Below are positions 61,839 through 64,000 of a stretch of DNA of 64,000 nucleotides, piece by piece. The notes beneath the pieces were generated by a model. That model was given only the letters and a program-made list of their open reading frames with translations, was not told the origin of the DNA and did no database searches. Position 1 is the stretch's first letter, and every line of letters starts with the position of its first letter. Source of the DNA: Cronobacter dublinensis subsp. dublinensis LMG 23823 (GTDB lineage Bacteria; Pseudomonadota; Gammaproteobacteria; Enterobacterales; Enterobacteriaceae); contig NZ_CP012266.1 in assembly GCF_001277235.1 (NCBI RefSeq), positions 3,658,001 to 3,722,000 of the forward strand, given 5' to 3'. The position numbers and the translations under genes were made by a program.

Positions 61839-62455
61839 GCGTCCTCCCTGCACCAGGGGTCGCCAACCCGCAGCGGCCCCCGGTTGGTTTTTAATAATAC
61901 CCGTCCGTCGCGCAGCCATTCCGTCAGCGAAAACGCGCCGAACGGCGTCTCTACCTGCGTATCCGCCCGGCACGGCAGTTGGGTAACCCACCGTTGCCAG
62001 TCGGCGAAGGCGGCAGGCGTAACAGGCACGGGCGCCCGGATTGTCAGGTCGAGATCGCTTTCTGCGTGCAGCACCGGCATTTCGGTCGCCAGCGCGTAGC
62101 CAGCAGAGCCGGTAATGCCCCACGCCCAGGGCCACGTGCGCTGCGCGAGTTGAATGGCGGCCTGCACAGGAGGCTGTGAGACAAACGGCGAGCGCAGCAG
62201 CGTCTGAAGGCAGGCGAGCGACTCCGGTGTCGCCACGCGCACGATATCCTGCGCCGCCACCCACCCGGCGGCGCGCTGGTCGCGTCTGACGCCGCGCACC
62301 CCCACCGGGATCAGGCCGCTGTCGCTCAGGTCACGCCGTACCACCACCGGAAACTGGCACTTCCACTGCTCGCTTACCCACAGGGCGTCAATGCCCTGGA
62401 GCGCGCGGCTGTCGTTAAGCCAGAGTAAATCGTGGGGACGCGGCGTGTCGGTCAT
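61835..62455 (-). CDS. mdcG: Phosphoribosyl-dephospho-CoA transferase MdcG
   Basis: A 206-residue nucleotidyltransferase that attaches the 2'-(5''-phosphoribosyl)-3'-dephospho-CoA prosthetic group to the malonate decarboxylase carrier subunit (MdcC). The GSAGYALATE and SDLDL motifs, with the catalytic aspartates Asp134 and Asp136, are present. It starts three bases after mdcF and overlaps mdcH by 4 bases. The substrates come from MdcB and MdcC, expected beyond the right edge. Confidence 0.9.
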   Translation of the reverse strand: MTDTPRPHDLLWLNDSRALQGIDALWVSEQWKCQFPVVVRRDLSDSGLIPVGVRGVRRDQRAAGWVAAQDIVRVATPESLACLQTLLRSPFVSQPPVQAAIQLAQRTWPWAWGITGSAGYALATEMPVLHAESDLDLTIRAPVPVTPAAFADWQRWVTQLPCRADTQVETPFGAFSLTEWLRDGRVLLKTNRGPLRVGDPWCREDA

Positions 62456-62458
62456 GGT

Positions 62459-63418
62459 TTAGAGTCCTTGCGTTAAGGTGATAAAAAGCGGCAGTGAAAG
62501 AATGCTCAATACCGAGCTTAACAGCAGCACGGCTTCGGCGTCCGGCGACTGTACGCCGAAACGGTTGCCGAATACCACGCCGAAGAAGCCCGCCGCCAGG
62601 GCAATCATCAGGATAGCGGTGATAGCAACCGGCCCGGTCAGGCCAAGCGCGAGCACGATACCCCAGGCGATAAACGGCTGGATCAGCAGCTTGGCAATGG
62701 TCGCGGTAATCACCACAGAATTAATGTTGAGCTTACGGGCCGAGAGGATAACGCCGGTCAGGAAGAGCGCAGCAGCGGTTGCGGCAAGGCCGAGTGGTTT
62801 AATGGCGGCAAGCACCAGCTCCGGCATTTTGATGCCAATGGCGGAGAGCACCACGCCAAGCAGCGGCCCCCAGACGATCGGTTTTTTCACCGAACGCCAC
62901 ATCAACACCGGCAGCATCGCGAGCGTTGAGCCGCTCTTCTCGCCGCTGGCGCGCGCTTTTTCACGTTCCAGAATAAGCAGACAGAACGGCGTCATCAGCA
63001 CCGAACCGCAGGCAATGGAGACCGCGACGGAAAGCGATGTCGATGGCCCTTCACCGAGCACGCTGCCAAGGATAGGCAGACCCAACGCGGCGTAGTTCGG
63101 CAGCGCCACGGTCAGCGTGAGCACGGCGGCATCCTGCGGGGATTTCTTAAACGGCCCGACCGCCAGGAAGTAGATGGCGGCGTAGGTTATCCACATCGCC
63201 AGCACCAGGACGATGATGAGCGGCGACTGGGCGACAATGCCCGCCCACGGCGTCTGTACGGTGGCGCTAAACAGCGCGGCTGGCAGGGCAAAGTCCATCA
63301 CAAAGATATTGAGTAAAGCGACGTTTTGGTTATCGACCATTTTTGTTTTGCCCGCCATAAAGCCGAGCAGCATGATCACAAAAATAGGGGCAAGCGCATG
63401 AATAATCACGTAAGTCAT
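62459..63418 (-). CDS. mdcF: Malonate transporter MdcF (AEC family)
   Basis: A 319-residue inner-membrane permease of the auxin efflux carrier family with about ten hydrophobic helices. Blocks such as TVALPNYAALGLPILGSVLGEG and NRFGVQSPDAEAVLLLSSVLSI are family-typical. In Klebsiella the homologue imports malonate. It is separated from mdcE by 174 bases that carry two stem-loops and from mdcG by only three bases. Confidence 0.9.
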   Translation of the reverse strand: MTYVIIHALAPIFVIMLLGFMAGKTKMVDNQNVALLNIFVMDFALPAALFSATVQTPWAGIVAQSPLIIVLVLAMWITYAAIYFLAVGPFKKSPQDAAVLTLTVALPNYAALGLPILGSVLGEGPSTSLSVAVSIACGSVLMTPFCLLILEREKARASGEKSGSTLAMLPVLMWRSVKKPIVWGPLLGVVLSAIGIKMPELVLAAIKPLGLAATAAALFLTGVILSARKLNINSVVITATIAKLLIQPFIAWGIVLALGLTGPVAITAILMIALAAGFFGVVFGNRFGVQSPDAEAVLLLSSVLSILSLPLFITLTQGL

Positions 63419-63469
63419 AAGTCACCTGTAATGAAAGTAAAATCAACACTGGTGCGATGGTGGCCCTTA

Positions 63470-63553
63470 CATCTCATGGCGCGCGGCGCGCCCTGAGATG
63501 GTGAGCTTTATTTTTTACGGATGCGGCGGGCCAGAGGGCGTATCGCTACGCCC
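63470..63553 (-). other. two stem-loops in the mdcE-mdcF gap
   Basis: The first has 7-bp outer arms CATCTCA/TGAGATG around a GCGCGC core (63470-63500). The second has perfect arms GGGCGTA/TACGCCC with a 4-nt loop (63536-63553). Neither has a T-run on the minus strand. They may set the ratio of upstream enzyme subunits to transporter. Confidence 0.6.
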
Positions 63554-63592
63554 CTGTAAGCCGCTATCCGGCAGGTCTTTTTAGGGTTTTAC

Positions 63593-64000
63593 TTACCAGC
63601 TGGCGCGCAGACGTTCGCGTACATGCTGTGAGCTACGGCGGTTGTCGGCGCCGAGGCGGGTTTTCAGGCTCGGGTCACGACGCGCATCATCAATTGCGCG
63701 TTGCAGCGTGGCGTTCACCTGTGCCAGATCCTCAGGTGTTGGTGCATCCGGGTTTCGGATATCGAGCAGGTCAGAGAGCAGCCCGAGCGTCGCGTAGTTG
63801 GCGACGTCATAGGCCATCGGCGGGATGGTCGCCGCCAGTTTCTCCAGCGCCTCGACGGTGCGAAGCGTAATGCGCGCGGCGGATTCTTTACCCATCGCAT
63901 GCACCAGCACACCTTTGTCGTTAAAGGCGATTAACCGGTTTGCCTGGTAGCCGTGGGCGAGAAACGCCCCGGACATCGCTTTACCGACGATAAGCCCAAT
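63593..64000 (-). CDS. mdcE: Malonate decarboxylase gamma subunit MdcE (5' end outside window)
   Basis: The C-terminal 135 residues of the malonate decarboxylase gamma subunit, one half of the carboxytransferase-type decarboxylase pair with MdcD. The frame is open to the last base of the window (GLIVGKAMSGAFLAHG), so the methionine at 63976 is internal. AFLAHGYQANRL and KESAARITLRTVEALEKLA are typical. The remainder and mdcA-mdcD are expected beyond the right edge, on this strand. Confidence 0.88.
   Translation of the reverse strand: MGLIVGKAMSGAFLAHGYQANRLIAFNDKGVLVHAMGKESAARITLRTVEALEKLAATIPPMAYDVANYATLGLLSDLLDIRNPDAPTPEDLAQVNATLQRAIDDARRDPSLKTRLGADNRRSSQHVRERLRASW

Overview
The window is a chromosomal segment of a member of the Enterobacteriaceae. 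Nearly every gene has an evident Escherichia coli counterpart of almost the same length, and long blocks keep the E. coli gene order (ygfZ to zapA/6S RNA/serA/rpiA/argP; argO to epd; tktA to hemW; ftsP-plsC-parC; mdaB-ygiN). The high G+C and the mix of E. coli-like backbone with a malonate decarboxylase (mdc) cluster suggest Cronobacter or a close relative such as Franconibacter or Siccibacter. The genus call is inference, not proof.

Layout. 1-5400: end of ygfZ, trhA/yqfA, yqfB, an RpiR/MurR-type regulator placed in front of bglA, an inverted repeat pair, and ygfF. 5400-10430: the glycine cleavage operon gcvTHP, with stem-loops in its leader and between gcvH and gcvP. 10430-14740: the ygfB-pepP-ubiH-ubiI operon. 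14740-16150: zapA, 6S RNA (184 nt) and fau. 16150-20950: serA, rpiA, argP, yggE, argO. 20950-30330: mscS, fbaA, pgk, epd, an ADP-ribosylglycohydrolase gene not found here in E. coli K-12, tktA and loiP. 30330-38150: speB, speA with a long leader carrying yqgB, metK, galP with two gal operators and a CRP site, and an extra Tsx-type porin. 38150-42640: sprT, endA, rsmE, gshB, yqgE, ruvX. 42640-45820: an accessory islet made of an IclR-type regulator and a 752-residue FAD oxidoreductase. 45810-50150: yggR, yggS-yggT-yggU-rdgB-hemW. 50150-55030: ftsP, plsC, parC, joined to hemW by a short repeat-bearing junction. 55030-56600: an A+T-rich islet holding one DUF4365 protein with PD-(D/E)xK-like residues. 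56600-64000: mdaB-ygiN, katG, mdcR and the 3' half of the mdc operon (mdcE partial, mdcF, mdcG, mdcH).

Functional themes. There are central carbon enzymes (fbaA-pgk-epd, tktA, rpiA), one-carbon and serine/glycine metabolism (serA, gcvTHP, fau, ygfZ, metK), ubiquinone hydroxylation (ubiI, ubiH), polyamine synthesis (speA-speB), arginine export with its activator (argP, argO), and envelope or division functions (zapA, ftsP, mscS, loiP). Sugar uptake and use are covered by bglA, galP and the Tsx-like porin. Malonate breakdown is encoded at the right edge.

The most unusual items are the DUF4365 islet, the IclR/FAD-oxidoreductase islet, the ADP-ribosylglycohydrolase gene, the hemW-ftsP junction with its repeat, and several perfect stem-loops in operon leaders and intergenic gaps. 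I found no CRISPR array, transposase, integrase, prophage gene or tRNA.
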